Of a stretch of 64,000 bases of DNA, positions 45,434 to 54,695 are shown in pieces; within the stretch, counting starts at the first letter, position 1, and the number at the start of each line of letters is the position of its first letter. This DNA is from M3007 sp044350415 (lineage in GTDB: Bacteria; Bacteroidota; Bacteroidia; Chitinophagales; Saprospiraceae), in contig JBILHQ010000001.1 of assembly GCA_044350415.1 (NCBI GenBank), positions 1 through 64,000 of the forward strand. Direction: 5' to 3'. A model generated the notes under the pieces. That model was given only the letters and a program-made list of their open reading frames with translations, did not search any database and was not told the origin of the DNA. The position numbers and the translations under genes were made by a program.

Positions 45434-46281
45434 AAATCGGGTTGTTAATGGTTATTACAGCAGTATCGCTGTTCACGGGAACAATAGTATGGAGTACAGT
45501 GAAAACAGTAGGCCGAAAGCGGTATGATATTACAGAAAAAGTAAGGGCTAATTTGCAACCAGACCGCCAAACGGAACATGCTTTTTTTTACGCGGTAAAA
45601 AACACTGTCTCCTGTAAAGTGAATGCGCCGGTAAATGTGGAGTTGGATGAAAGTTTTACCGGTGTGGAATTACTGGGCGATACCAGTGTATTTAAATATT
45701 TATTGGTGCATACGAACCAAACACCAACAAAATCAGATTGGGTAGATATTGAAATGATGCCTGCGGTACAGATTGCCGAAGCAGATGCGGCCACTGATAA
45801 AATTAAAAAGAATACCATAAAATATGACAGTACCCACCAGCAAATTGTTGCCGCAGCCAATATTACTGTTCGAATAGGCATTGGCTCCGGGGAAAAGATG
45901 GGTATTCCCGAGCGGCAGTTGGTTTTTCTGGGTTGTAAAAAAGTACAAACCGTTACACCCGTTACCGGAAGAAAATTATTAATTAATTTAGGGAGCTCTG
46001 ACTCCACAATGATACAGTTGAATGTGCAATGCCTTGAATTGACCGCCACAGGAAGCACTCGTAAATATGTAGCCCTCCGTGGAAAAGTGGACTGGGCCCA
46101 CTACATGTTGTCTTTTACGGATTTGTACGCCCAGGATTTGATTTCGGAGGAGTCGTACTTGTCGCGATGGAATAATAGTGCTGCAAATATCCAGGCAACA
46201 GAGATTGTAAATGCCAGGCGGGAGAACGATTGCCTGCTGAACATTACAGGAAATCCAAAGTATCAGCGGGTTACAGAATAA
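45430..46281 (+). CDS. Membrane-anchored protein of unknown function in the ABC operon
   Basis: A 283-residue protein with an N-terminal TM or signal-anchor helix (KIGLLMVITAVSLFTGTIVW). The rest appears beta-rich; VNAPVNVELDESFTGVELLG and TRKYVALRGKVDWAHYML recall head-GIN/DUF2807-type beta-solenoid domains, but the match is weak. Coupled to the GntR gene by ATGA. Likely the extracytoplasmic partner of this ABC system. Confidence 0.65.
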   Translation: MKIGLLMVITAVSLFTGTIVWSTVKTVGRKRYDITEKVRANLQPDRQTEHAFFYAVKNTVSCKVNAPVNVELDESFTGVELLGDTSVFKYLLVHTNQTPTKSDWVDIEMMPAVQIAEADAATDKIKKNTIKYDSTHQQIVAAANITVRIGIGSGEKMGIPERQLVFLGCKKVQTVTPVTGRKLLINLGSSDSTMIQLNVQCLELTATGSTRKYVALRGKVDWAHYMLSFTDLYAQDLISEESYLSRWNNSAANIQATEIVNARRENDCLLNITGNPKYQRVTE

Positions 46282-46357
46282 AAAACAGTAAATGCCGCAA
46301 TTGGTGCGCTTAACAAGGTGTCAAAAATCAACGCCGCTCCATTTTCCACAGTTTCGC

Positions 46358-46366
46358 TATCTTCGC
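46358..46366 (+). promoter_or_regulatory. -7 box of the C39 ABC transporter gene
   Basis: TATCTTCGC followed by ACC is the common TAnnTTCGCACC variant of the Bacteroidota -7 box. It lies inside the longer frame starting at ATG 46292, suggesting that translation begins downstream at GTG 46370. Confidence 0.5.
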
Positions 46367-46369
46367 ACC

Positions 46370-48565
46370 GTGTTCGGTGACAATTTTGTATTTTATAAAC
46401 AGTTAGACGCTACCGATTGTGGCGTTACTTGTCTGCGCATGGTCGCAAGGCATTATGGTAGGCATTTTTCTCTGGAGTACCTGCGTGATTTGGCACACCT
46501 TGATCGGGAAGGTGCCTCACTTATCGGAATTGCCGACGCTGCCGAACGGATTGGCTTCCGTACGCTGGCCGTAAAAGTGCCTTTCAGCCGGCTCAAAAAA
46601 GATATTCCGTTGCCGTGTATTGCCCATTGGGACAGCAAGCACTTCGTGGTAATCTATGGTTTCAAGGACAATAAAGTATTGATTGCTGACCCTGCTATTG
46701 GCAAATTACGCTTGAGCATCAGCGATTTCCGGAAGAGCTGGCACAGCGATATTTCTGCCGCAGAACCACAAGGCGTTATTCTGGCTTTAGAGACCACGCC
46801 CGATTTTGAACGGCAGGAGGGCGATAAAAACCAGGAAACCAGCCTTACTTTTTTGTGGAAATACGTCACCCGGTACAATAGCCTGATTATTCAGCTGGTC
46901 GCCGGTTTATTTTTTGGCGGCATTATTCAACTCGCTTTCCCGTTCCTCATGCAGGCACTGGTGGACAAAGGCGTCCAACTCCGCGATTACAATTTCGTTT
47001 GGCTGATATTGCTGGCGCAGGGCATGTTGTTTTTCGGCCAAATGGCCGTTGAATTCCTGCGTGGCTGGATCTTGCTGCATATAGGGACGCGGGTAAATAT
47101 CAATTTGGTTTCAGATTTCCTGATCAAGTTAATGCGGTTGCCGATGGCATTTTTCGATGCCAAAATGACGGGCGATTTACTGCAAAGAATTTATGATAAT
47201 GAACGGGTGGAACGTTTTCTCACCGCCGCTTCGCTCAATACGCTGTTCAATTTGTTCAGCCTTTTCATTTTCCTGATTGTTTTATATTTTTACAGTCCGC
47301 TTATTTGCGGCATCTTTTTGTTTGCGTCACTGTTGTACTTTGGTTGGGTCTTGTTGTTTATGCGCCGTCGCCGGAATCTTGATTTTCGGCGGTTTGAGCG
47401 AATGGCCGAGAACCAAAGCGCCCTTATCCAGATGATCAACGGCATGCAGGAGTTGAAACTGCACAATGCCGAAAAACAAAAACGCTGGGACTGGGAGCGA
47501 ATTCAGGCGCGTCTTTTCCGCATTAATGTGCAATACCTGGCCACTGATCAGGTGCAGCGGGCAGGTGCAGCATTCATCAATGAAGGCAAAAATATTATCA
47601 TTTCTTTCGTGGCAGCACGGGCCGTCATGCGGGGCGACATGAGCCTCGGTATGATGTTGTCGACCCAATATATCATCGGCCACATGAATGCGCCGCTGGA
47701 ATCACTCGTGCAGTTTATCATCGCCTGGCAGGAGGCAAAGATCAGTCTTGAACGCCTTAATGAGATCCACCGCAGGCCTGAGGAAGAACCTGTCGAGGTA
47801 TCGAAAGTGACCCTTATGCCCGACAACCGCAATCTCGTCCTGGATAATGTGTCGTTCCGGTATGGTGGCCCGCACGATCCCCCTGTTTTGGTCAATGTGA
47901 ACATGCGTTTTCCCTATGGAAAAACAACAGCCATTGTAGGATCAAGCGGGAGTGGAAAAACCACCCTGCTCAAATTGTTGTTGAACTATTACCCGCCCAA
48001 TTCCGGCAATGTACGCCTCGGCGATATCAACCTTGGTAATATTAATACCCAGCTGTGGCGTGCCAGCTGCGGGGCAGTGATGCAGGACGGTTATATTTTC
48101 AGCGATACCATTGCCCGCAATATTGCACTGGGAGATGACAATATCGACCGCCGCCGGTTGCTGCATGCTGCAGAAGTAGCCAATATTCAATCGTTCATAG
48201 AAAGCCTTCCTTTGGGTTATAATACTAAAATCGGTCAGGAAGGCACTGGTATAAGTCAGGGACAGCGCCAGCGTATTCTAATTGCCCGCGCCGTTTATAA
48301 GCAACCCGAATTTTTCTTTTTTGACGAAGCAACCAATGCACTCGATGCCAATAACGAACTGGTGGTGATGGATAACCTGGAACGTTTGTTCAAAGGAAAA
48401 ACAGTGGTTATCGTCGCCCACCGCCTTAGTACCGTCCGTAATGCCGATAATATTATTGTGCTGGAAAAAGGGGAGGTCATCGAGCAGGGCACCCATGAGC
48501 AACTGACGATGCTGCGTGGGGCATATTACAATTTGGTACGGAATCAATTGGAATTAGGGAACTAA
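46370..48565 (+). CDS. Peptidase-containing ABC exporter (C39 domain)
   Basis: A 731-residue exporter that would cleave a double-glycine leader and export the peptide. The C39 peptidase at ~10-140 has C17 (DATDCGVTCLRMVA), H91 (HWDSKHFVVIYG) and D107 (IADPAIG). Six TM helices span ~155-440; the ATPase has Walker A GSSGSGKTT, signature GISQGQRQRILIARA and Walker B FFFDEATNALD. No HlyD partner or GG-leader precursor gene is nearby. GTG 46370 is favoured because it starts just before FYKQLDATDCG and follows a -7 box; ATG 46292 is the alternative. Confidence 0.9.
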   Translation: MFGDNFVFYKQLDATDCGVTCLRMVARHYGRHFSLEYLRDLAHLDREGASLIGIADAAERIGFRTLAVKVPFSRLKKDIPLPCIAHWDSKHFVVIYGFKDNKVLIADPAIGKLRLSISDFRKSWHSDISAAEPQGVILALETTPDFERQEGDKNQETSLTFLWKYVTRYNSLIIQLVAGLFFGGIIQLAFPFLMQALVDKGVQLRDYNFVWLILLAQGMLFFGQMAVEFLRGWILLHIGTRVNINLVSDFLIKLMRLPMAFFDAKMTGDLLQRIYDNERVERFLTAASLNTLFNLFSLFIFLIVLYFYSPLICGIFLFASLLYFGWVLLFMRRRRNLDFRRFERMAENQSALIQMINGMQELKLHNAEKQKRWDWERIQARLFRINVQYLATDQVQRAGAAFINEGKNIIISFVAARAVMRGDMSLGMMLSTQYIIGHMNAPLESLVQFIIAWQEAKISLERLNEIHRRPEEEPVEVSKVTLMPDNRNLVLDNVSFRYGGPHDPPVLVNVNMRFPYGKTTAIVGSSGSGKTTLLKLLLNYYPPNSGNVRLGDINLGNINTQLWRASCGAVMQDGYIFSDTIARNIALGDDNIDRRRLLHAAEVANIQSFIESLPLGYNTKIGQEGTGISQGQRQRILIARAVYKQPEFFFFDEATNALDANNELVVMDNLERLFKGKTVVIVAHRLSTVRNADNIIVLEKGEVIEQGTHEQLTMLRGAYYNLVRNQLELGN

Positions 48566-48576
48566 AATCACATACC

Positions 48577-49650
48577 TTGTCTAATTACACACCCAGCACA
48601 TACAGCACCATCCTCACAAAATGGGCCTCCCTTCATCCCCGGCCCATGCCCTGGAAAGGGATTCGCGACCCATACCGGATCTGGCTATCGGAAATCATTC
48701 TTCAACAGACGCGCGTTGAGCAGGGACTGCCTTATTATGAGCGTTTTGCAGCAACTTACCCGACCATAACCGATCTGGCGCAAGCCCGTGATGATGAGGT
48801 ATTTAAACTGTGGGAAGGACTTGGATATTATTCCCGGGCGCGCAATATGCTGGGTGCTGCGCGGATGGTGGCCGACGAATTGGGCGGCCATTTCCCCGAT
48901 ACTTATGAGGGTATCAGGGCGCTGAAAGGCGTAGGCGATTATACAGCGGCGGCTATTGGCTCCTTTGCTTATGATTTGCCTTATGCCGTTTTGGATGGCA
49001 ATGTGTACCGGGTACTAGCGCGTTGGTTTGGTATTGAAACGCCGACCGATAGCACCGAAGGGAAACGGCAATTTGCCCGTTTGGCGCAGGGAATACTCGA
49101 CTCAGACCGACCTGGTGCGCATAATCAGGCGATGATGGATTTCGGTGCCACCTGGTGTACGCCGAAGAACCCGAAATGCGGCAATTGCCCGTTCAGCGCG
49201 GTTTGTGAAGCGAACAACCTGGACAAAGTGTCACTTTTGCCTGTAAAATCAAAGAAAATACTTCAAAAAGAGCGTTTTTTCTTGTATTGTGTAGTAGATA
49301 AAGCGGGGAAAACTTTTCTCCAAAAACGGGAACAAAAAGATATCTGGCAAAATTTGTACGATTTTCCACATATAGAACCAGACACACTACCAGCCGACAC
49401 CATCACCGCCTGTGGATTGCTTGGTCTTCCCGCAATGGATGGCACCCGACTCTCCAAAATTTATCGCCAAACCCTCACCCATCGCAAGGTCGCTGCGCTT
49501 TTTTTGGAAATACCCTGGACCACATCTGTCGAGGTTCTCCTCTCCGACTGTGTCACCGTGAACAACAATACGGATTTGCCGGAGATAGCGGTACCCCGAA
49601 TAATTGAGTGGTACTGGAAGGAGAAAGGGCATACATTGACATTGTTTTAA
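48577..49650 (+). CDS. mutY: A/G-specific adenine DNA glycosylase
   Basis: A 357-residue base-excision repair enzyme removing adenine mispaired with 8-oxoguanine. Catalytic Glu lies in LSEIILQQTRVEQGLPYY, the helix-hairpin-helix is ALKGVGDYTAAAIGSFAY with catalytic Asp in AVLDGNVYRVLAR, and the [4Fe-4S] loop C-x6-C-x2-C-x5-C is CTPKNPKCGNCPFSAVC. The C-terminal NUDIX-like domain recognises 8-oxoG. Translation starts at TTG 48577, 11 nt after the ABC exporter; no better start fits the conserved N-terminus. Confidence 0.95.
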   Translation: MSNYTPSTYSTILTKWASLHPRPMPWKGIRDPYRIWLSEIILQQTRVEQGLPYYERFAATYPTITDLAQARDDEVFKLWEGLGYYSRARNMLGAARMVADELGGHFPDTYEGIRALKGVGDYTAAAIGSFAYDLPYAVLDGNVYRVLARWFGIETPTDSTEGKRQFARLAQGILDSDRPGAHNQAMMDFGATWCTPKNPKCGNCPFSAVCEANNLDKVSLLPVKSKKILQKERFFLYCVVDKAGKTFLQKREQKDIWQNLYDFPHIEPDTLPADTITACGLLGLPAMDGTRLSKIYRQTLTHRKVAALFLEIPWTTSVEVLLSDCVTVNNNTDLPEIAVPRIIEWYWKEKGHTLTLF

Positions 49651-49700
49651 TTCTTTTTGTCGCCTAATCCAACAAAAAATCTCCATATTTGCTCCCGAAT

Positions 49701-50555
49701 ATGAGCTTATTAGACATTTTGGGATTTGGTAAAAGCCGCCGTTTAGTCAGGGTGGAGCATGTTACCCACTGGCATTCGAACTCGCTGAAGCGAAATGTTG
49801 TTTTCGACATTTACCTGCCCAGAGAATATGGACAACCCAACGCAGGGCTGTTTCCGTTGTTGCTGATTAACGATGGACAGGATTTACCCCGCATGAACTT
49901 CACCCAGATATTGCGCACTTTATACAAACAGCGGGCTATGCCACCGATGATTGTAGTGGGTATCCATGCCGGCACCGCACGCACCAGCGAATATGGTACC
50001 GTTCGCCAGGTCGATTATAAAGGCCGTGGCAAAAAGGCACCTGCATATAAGGCCTTTATTATGGAGGAGTTAATGCCGTTTTTATACGAAAAATTCCCGC
50101 TGACGGAATTGTCCGCTGAAAGAGCGTTTGCCGGCTTTTCCTTAGGTGCTTTATCTGCCCTTGATATTGTTTGGAGCGAGCCATCGGTATTTGGCGGTGC
50201 GGGGGTATTCTCCGGCGCGCTGTGGTGGCGCTGGGCCGATGTGCGGCCCGAAGATCCCGATGCTGACCGGATCATGCACGACATTATCCGTACCAGTCGG
50301 GATGAAAGGCCGAACGACCAGTATTTTTGGTTTCAGGTCGGTACGATGGACGAAGAAGATGACCGCAACAACAATGGTATTATCGATGCTATCGACGACA
50401 CGCTTGATTGTATCGGCGCGATACAAAGCAGGGGTTACCGCGATGAACAAATCTGGTATGAAGAAATCAATGAAGGCACCCACGATCCCGAAACCTGGGG
50501 CTATGTCATGCCCGATTTTTTAAGGTGGATGTTTACGAATGAGGGAGATTTGTGA
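49701..50555 (+). CDS. Esterase D family alpha/beta hydrolase
   Basis: A 284-residue hydrolase of the Esterase/EstD family (PF00756 type). Features: DIYLPREYG, FPLLLINDGQD, nucleophile elbow AGFSLGALSALD and a late His in EINEGTHDPETWG. An acidic, Ca-like loop (DEEDDRNNNGIIDAIDD) sits between. No signal peptide, so cytosolic. ATG 49701 is preferred over the in-frame ATG 49689 because a near-consensus -7 box (CATATTTG, 49684-49691) ends just upstream. Substrate unknown. Confidence 0.82.
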   Translation: MSLLDILGFGKSRRLVRVEHVTHWHSNSLKRNVVFDIYLPREYGQPNAGLFPLLLINDGQDLPRMNFTQILRTLYKQRAMPPMIVVGIHAGTARTSEYGTVRQVDYKGRGKKAPAYKAFIMEELMPFLYEKFPLTELSAERAFAGFSLGALSALDIVWSEPSVFGGAGVFSGALWWRWADVRPEDPDADRIMHDIIRTSRDERPNDQYFWFQVGTMDEEDDRNNNGIIDAIDDTLDCIGAIQSRGYRDEQIWYEEINEGTHDPETWGYVMPDFLRWMFTNEGDL

Positions 50556-50578
50556 GGTATGAAGTATGAAGTATTTTT
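50556..50578. repeat. Solo GAAGTAT word repeat between convergent genes
   Basis: GGTATGAAGTATGAAGTAT followed by a T-run fills the 26-nt gap. It is the same word as in copy J at 6692, here without a clear second arm; the T-run could aid termination. Confidence 0.4.
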
Positions 50579-50581
50579 TCC

Positions 50582-51853
50582 CTACTTCTTCCATGTTCTT
50601 GAATCCACACCGCCCACGGTCATCAGCCGGTCGTACCGCTCTCCGAAGGGTCGGTAATAGACCATGATCGTATAGATATTCCCTGTTTCGTGCCAATCGC
50701 CTTCCATGTCGTCATCGGCTGAGGGTTCGTAGGTTTCTGCATCCACTACACTGAAGGCGTAGTTATAGTAGCCTTGTTTGAGCAGCGGATTGCAGAAATA
50801 ACTGTGAGAGACTTCATCGTATTCCATTTTAAATTCATCGCGCAGCCGCCAATCGGTCATTTCACCAATCACGTATACTTCCTTATTTTCGAACGGCGCA
50901 TTGCGTTGCAGAACAAACAGCACATTGGCGTAATCCGTTTGCATAAAAGTTTGGCCCGGAGTTCGATTTTCAATGGAAAAACGGCCGTTGATATCATCGG
51001 TCAAAGCATAGGTATGGCTTTCTGACTGGTCTGTTTCGGGTTTAAGGAACACCTGCCAGGTGACTGCGTTGCGCTCAATTTTTTGCACATTGTTACCCCT
51101 GAAATCAAAGGACCGCATGTCGAAGAAACGCCAGCTTTTTCCTGCCGGAAAAACGATAGAGTCCTGGTAATCAAAGTTCATACTGTTGCGCAAAGTGACG
51201 AAAGGTCGCGGCGCTACAGGGCCCATCACGCGGTCCCAGCGCATATTTTGATAAATGAACGCCTTCACTTCCCGGATAGGATTATTAATCACCGTTCCTT
51301 CATGAAGTACCTGAAAATCAATTTCCTGGTGGGTAAAAATTTTGCCGGCGTGAAAAATTTGTGCCATTTGTGCCGACACGCTCCACTTGCTTTCCATGAC
51401 CATAAAACGCCGCACCATGACCAATTCCCGGTCATTGTCTTCGTCGAATACTTTTAAAATATAATTGCCGGAAACGGCCCAGCGCATATTCTGGTTGGGG
51501 AGCGTGATCTGATAGCGGGTATACGGTTGAAGGGTGTTCACCGAGCTGTTGATCGAAGTAATACGGTCTTCTGTAAATCCATTGATATATTCATTGTCTT
51601 CCAATACAGAGGGTTGCCAATCGCTGTTGCAATGCACAATGGTGTACAGGTAGTTTTTGAGGTCGAAACCGATACGGTCGAAAGACAGATTGATCTGGCC
51701 GCTTTTCAGATCGACGACAGGATACGGACTGGCCGGATTGATTTGCACTGTTTTAATATCCTTGTCAAGGACACGCGCAGCGGTATTGACTTGTGCCCGA
51801 AGCACTATTGGAAAAATAGAAAAGACAAGCAATGAAAGGTATGAATACCGCAT
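50582..51853 (-). CDS. T9SS Plug protein (DUF5103)
   Basis: A 423-residue exported protein (signal peptide LLVFSIFPIVLRAQ) matching DUF5103, the type IX secretion Plug. Family motifs include KTVQINPASPYPVVDLKSGQ, YTIVHCNSDWQPS and YLYAFSVVD-like YYNYAFSVVDAETYEP. Established: Plug binds the periplasmic face of the giant SprA translocon pore and seals it when PorV is not bound. Its presence fits the T9SS cargo genes at 18499, 32234 and 36977. It has its own promoter divergent from the EEP gene. Confidence 0.88.
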   Translation of the reverse strand: MRYSYLSLLVFSIFPIVLRAQVNTAARVLDKDIKTVQINPASPYPVVDLKSGQINLSFDRIGFDLKNYLYTIVHCNSDWQPSVLEDNEYINGFTEDRITSINSSVNTLQPYTRYQITLPNQNMRWAVSGNYILKVFDEDNDRELVMVRRFMVMESKWSVSAQMAQIFHAGKIFTHQEIDFQVLHEGTVINNPIREVKAFIYQNMRWDRVMGPVAPRPFVTLRNSMNFDYQDSIVFPAGKSWRFFDMRSFDFRGNNVQKIERNAVTWQVFLKPETDQSESHTYALTDDINGRFSIENRTPGQTFMQTDYANVLFVLQRNAPFENKEVYVIGEMTDWRLRDEFKMEYDEVSHSYFCNPLLKQGYYNYAFSVVDAETYEPSADDDMEGDWHETGNIYTIMVYYRPFGERYDRLMTVGGVDSRTWKK

Positions 51854-51889
51854 TTTGAAAGAGGGACCAACGTAAAAAGCGTGAGTGAC

Positions 51890-51897
51890 AAACGTAT
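51890..51897 (-). promoter_or_regulatory. -7 box of the Plug gene
   Basis: Minus-strand TACGTTTG matches TAnnTTTG, 36 nt upstream of ATG 51853. Divergent from the box at 51936. Confidence 0.55.
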
Positions 51898-51935
51898 TGA
51901 CGCATTAAACGTCGGGAGGTTTCCTGAGATTGTTA

Positions 51936-51943
51936 TATTTTTG
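51936..51943 (+). promoter_or_regulatory. -7 box of the EEP-family gene
   Basis: TATTTTTG followed by CCC matches TAnnTTTG. It begins 6 nt after the TTG (51930) that opens the longest frame, so translation must start later. Confidence 0.6.
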
Positions 51944-51962
51944 CCCAAAATTCCTTTCAAAT

Positions 51963-53006
51963 TTGTTCCGGAGCCTCTTCAGAAATGCTTTTCAGGCGAT
52001 TAGTACCTTAGTAATCGTGCTGACAGCCTTTTCCTTTTTCTCACCATACGTCAACCCGGCCACCTTTCGCTGGTTTTCGTTTTTTGGTACAGTATTTCCC
52101 TGGCTGCTGCTGGTGAATATCCTTTTAATGACATTCTGGATCTGGTATACCAACCGGTTTGCGCTTTATCACCTCGCGATCATCATCCTGGGATGGGGAT
52201 ATGTGGCCAAATTTATGGGGACCTATACCGGCAAAAGTCAAGCACCGCGCAACAGCGTCACTATAGTCACCCACAATCTTGGGTTGCTGTTCTATGGTAA
52301 AAAAGTAAATGAAGCACAAACCGACAGTATCGCTGGCGCATACGCTGCTTTTTTAAAAAAGAACGGCGTTCCAGATATTATTTGTACCCAGGAAACCCGC
52401 GGCACTTTTTATCCTTTGCTGGGCAAATATTTAGGCTACGACCAGCGGTTTAACCTCAAAAAAGGAACGGTCATTCTCAGTCGTTTTCCTATCAAAGCAG
52501 GTGGCGAAGTATCCTTTGGCAAAACCAGTAATTCCACCCTTTGGGCCAATATTGAACTGCCGGGAGGAAAGATCGTGCGGGTATATAATGTTCATTTACA
52601 GTCGAATAAGGTCACCAAAGATGCAGAAAAAGTAATAGAAGATCCACAAAACCTGGACGAAATCAGCAAGGTGATGAATAAAGTAGGGGGTGCCACCTCC
52701 ATTCGCGCCGAACAAGCCGAACGCCTGCGGGAACATATTCTCGATTGCCCATACCCCGTCATTATTTGCGGCGATTTCAATGATACGCCCAATTCATTTG
52801 TCTACCACCATATCGGCGACGGACTGACTGATACTTTTGAAGAGCGGGGGTTCGGCGTGGGCAGCACCTTTGCGGGCTCCCTTCCGTTGCTCCGAATTGA
52901 TTATATCCTTATCGATCCGGGTTTCCAAACCTACCAGTGCCGGGTGGTGCGCGATAATACCTGGTCGGATCATTATCCGGTGTGGGCGACGATGGGGGGA
53001 GAATAG
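51963..53006 (+). CDS. Membrane-anchored endonuclease/exonuclease/phosphatase family protein
   Basis: A protein of ~347 residues. Three TM helices at the N-terminus (ISTLVIVLTAFSFFSPYV, VFPWLLLVNILLMTFWIWY, LYHLAIIILGWGYVAKF) precede an EEP domain at ~95-345 with THNLGL, DIICTQETRG, VRVYNVHLQSN, IICGDFNDTPNS and NTWSDHYPVWATM, giving a full set of metal/phosphate residues. The active site would face the periplasm. Substrates may be nucleic acid, phospholipid or phosphoinositide-like. The start is inferred as TTG 51963 because of the promoter at 51936. Confidence 0.82.
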   Translation: MFRSLFRNAFQAISTLVIVLTAFSFFSPYVNPATFRWFSFFGTVFPWLLLVNILLMTFWIWYTNRFALYHLAIIILGWGYVAKFMGTYTGKSQAPRNSVTIVTHNLGLLFYGKKVNEAQTDSIAGAYAAFLKKNGVPDIICTQETRGTFYPLLGKYLGYDQRFNLKKGTVILSRFPIKAGGEVSFGKTSNSTLWANIELPGGKIVRVYNVHLQSNKVTKDAEKVIEDPQNLDEISKVMNKVGGATSIRAEQAERLREHILDCPYPVIICGDFNDTPNSFVYHHIGDGLTDTFEERGFGVGSTFAGSLPLLRIDYILIDPGFQTYQCRVVRDNTWSDHYPVWATMGGE

Positions 53007-53015
53007 GAACGACCT

Positions 53016-53708
53016 TTATTGGACAAATTTTGTCAATTCAATCCGGCTTTCTTCATTTCCTTTTTTATCATAACTGACTGACTTAAGCATGCCTACCGCC
53101 TGCGAGTACCAATACAGCGTATGAATCGAGCGGGTCCCCATGAGTTTATATTCAAAATCATAACTTATTATTAAGCACTTGTAAGTGCCTACAACCGTTG
53201 TAATGACTTCTGCCACTTCAACTTTACGGTTCTTGATGGTGTATTTAGTCGTCATCAGTTGAATATCGCCCATTCGAATAGTTATTTCCATTTCAGCATC
53301 GGGAAGTATTTGGCCGGGCTTCATGTCGGGCGGAAATGTCTGGTCAGTACCACGCACTTCAATTTTCATATCAGGAGCCCCCTCCTGATTCTGTTGGGGT
53401 GGTACTACTCCGCGCATATCCATATATACAGTACCTTCATGACATTTTATAGGAAAAGTATTGCGAAACACCTCTTTGCCTTGGTCGTCCACACTGGTCA
53501 CCTCAAAAGTGGCGACAAGCGTATCCTTGCGGTTTTCTATTCCGATAACATGTTGGGTATTCACCGATTCGATTTTTCCTTTTTTATCATAATGCGTATA
53601 TTCCAGTTGGACACCCTCCTTAAAGTAGTCATACATTTTGGCACATTCCTGGGCAATGCCTGGCATTACCCCCAAGAATAGAAAAGCAATAAAAAACAAA
53701 GGTTTCAT
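53016..53708 (-). CDS. TapB-like (DUF3108-like) exported protein
   Basis: A 230-residue secreted protein (signal peptide LFFIAFLFLGVMPGIAQ). The pattern FKEGVQLEYTHYDKKGKIES, PGQILPDAEMEI and GTYKCLIISYDFEYKLMG is that of the TapB/DUF3108-like beta-clip family found in Bacteroidota; function is unknown. ATG 53708 is chosen as the signal peptide start; an in-frame codon at 53732 is the alternative. It is separated by 47 nt from the downstream end of the phosphoribosyltransferase gene. Confidence 0.75.
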   Translation of the reverse strand: MKPLFFIAFLFLGVMPGIAQECAKMYDYFKEGVQLEYTHYDKKGKIESVNTQHVIGIENRKDTLVATFEVTSVDDQGKEVFRNTFPIKCHEGTVYMDMRGVVPPQQNQEGAPDMKIEVRGTDQTFPPDMKPGQILPDAEMEITIRMGDIQLMTTKYTIKNRKVEVAEVITTVVGTYKCLIISYDFEYKLMGTRSIHTLYWYSQAVGMLKSVSYDKKGNEESRIELTKFVQ

Positions 53709-53755
53709 GTTGTGAAATTTAATATTGAACAAAGAATACCCCTACAATACTTATT

Positions 53756-54412
53756 TTACATTGTCAGCGGTTTACCACCTTCCCATTTTTGGAGCCATGC
53801 TGTATGCAACAACCGGATCACTTCAGCATCTTCCACCTGATCGAAATGGCGGTAATATTGACCAACGGAATGGAAATCCATTGGCGTCAACAAACAAATC
53901 ACCTCGTCCACCCCTTTTGCTTCTTCGATATGCCGCAGAGACTCTACAGGTGCTACCGGAATGGCCACTACAATACGTTGTGGTTTTTGGTGCCGGATCA
54001 ATTCTATAGATGAAAGCAATGTATGACCTGTGGCGATTCCGTCGTCCACAATGATAGCAGTTTTACCTTTCAGGCTAACAGGCTGGTGATTGCCATAATA
54101 TTTTTTATAGCGCTCGCGCAACAGCCCCCTCAATCGATTGGTTTCCTGGTTAATATATTCCTCTGAAACCTCAGGATGATCTGCAACTACCCGACTTTCC
54201 AGACTCACTGCTCCAATAGCATACTCTGGCTGATTGGGATGGCCGATTTTTTTTGATAATACAATTTCTAATGGGAAACTGAGCGCAGTGGCCAAAATGG
54301 AACCAATCTCCACTCCCCCCCGAGGCACTGCTAAAATAACACCGTCTTCATTTTTATAGTGTTGCAGCGCCTTAGCTAATTGTTTTCCGGCATCAATTCG
54401 GTCATTAAACAT
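53756..54412 (-). CDS. Phosphoribosyltransferase-fold protein
   Basis: A 218-residue cytosolic protein with a type I PRTase core. The PRPP-binding loop is AIIVDDGIATGHTLLSS; VILAVPRGGVEIG and LSKKIGHPNQPEYAIGAV match a stand-alone subfamily often found next to hydrolases or stress genes. The substrate base is not predictable. No promoter box is obvious in the upstream 160 nt. Confidence 0.85.
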   Translation of the reverse strand: MFNDRIDAGKQLAKALQHYKNEDGVILAVPRGGVEIGSILATALSFPLEIVLSKKIGHPNQPEYAIGAVSLESRVVADHPEVSEEYINQETNRLRGLLRERYKKYYGNHQPVSLKGKTAIIVDDGIATGHTLLSSIELIRHQKPQRIVVAIPVAPVESLRHIEEAKGVDEVICLLTPMDFHSVGQYYRHFDQVEDAEVIRLLHTAWLQKWEGGKPLTM

Positions 54413-54578
54413 GGTGTTTTAAGTTGATAGTAAACAACAATAAAAGTTTATACTGATTTTTACAAAGTTCAGTCTTAATACGGGGGAAGGTATTGACGCC
54501 AGTCATCTGGCATATTGAGTGTTATCAATATGTCAAATCAGACGGATTTTTCTGTGCGGAGAGATCGTCACGATCCTT

Positions 54579-54636
54579 CGACATCCTGTTCAGAAAAATT
54601 CATGTAAATTCTAATCCGTGTCCCATCAACACCACG
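54579..54636. repeat. Outlying copy of the CGACATC...ATCCGTGTCC repeat
   Basis: CGACATC, then TCAGAAAAATTCATGTAAAT and AATCCGTGTCCCATC, is a degenerate copy of the tandem repeat found at 55058-55234. The tfoX/IS256 debris lies between the copies. Confidence 0.55.
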
Positions 54637-54695
54637 GTTTTTAAAAAACATCCCTTCCCTTCAGTTAACAACCCTATTCTATAATAACGAATTCC

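Noticed and set aside
46292..46369. N-terminal extension of the C39 exporter from ATG 46292
   Set aside because: The 26 extra residues are not family-like and contain a good -7 promoter box; kept only as an alternative start.
54493..54684. Short ORF upstream of the tfoX fragment
   Set aside because: It overlaps a repeat copy, has no recognisable domain and atypical composition; not a credible gene.
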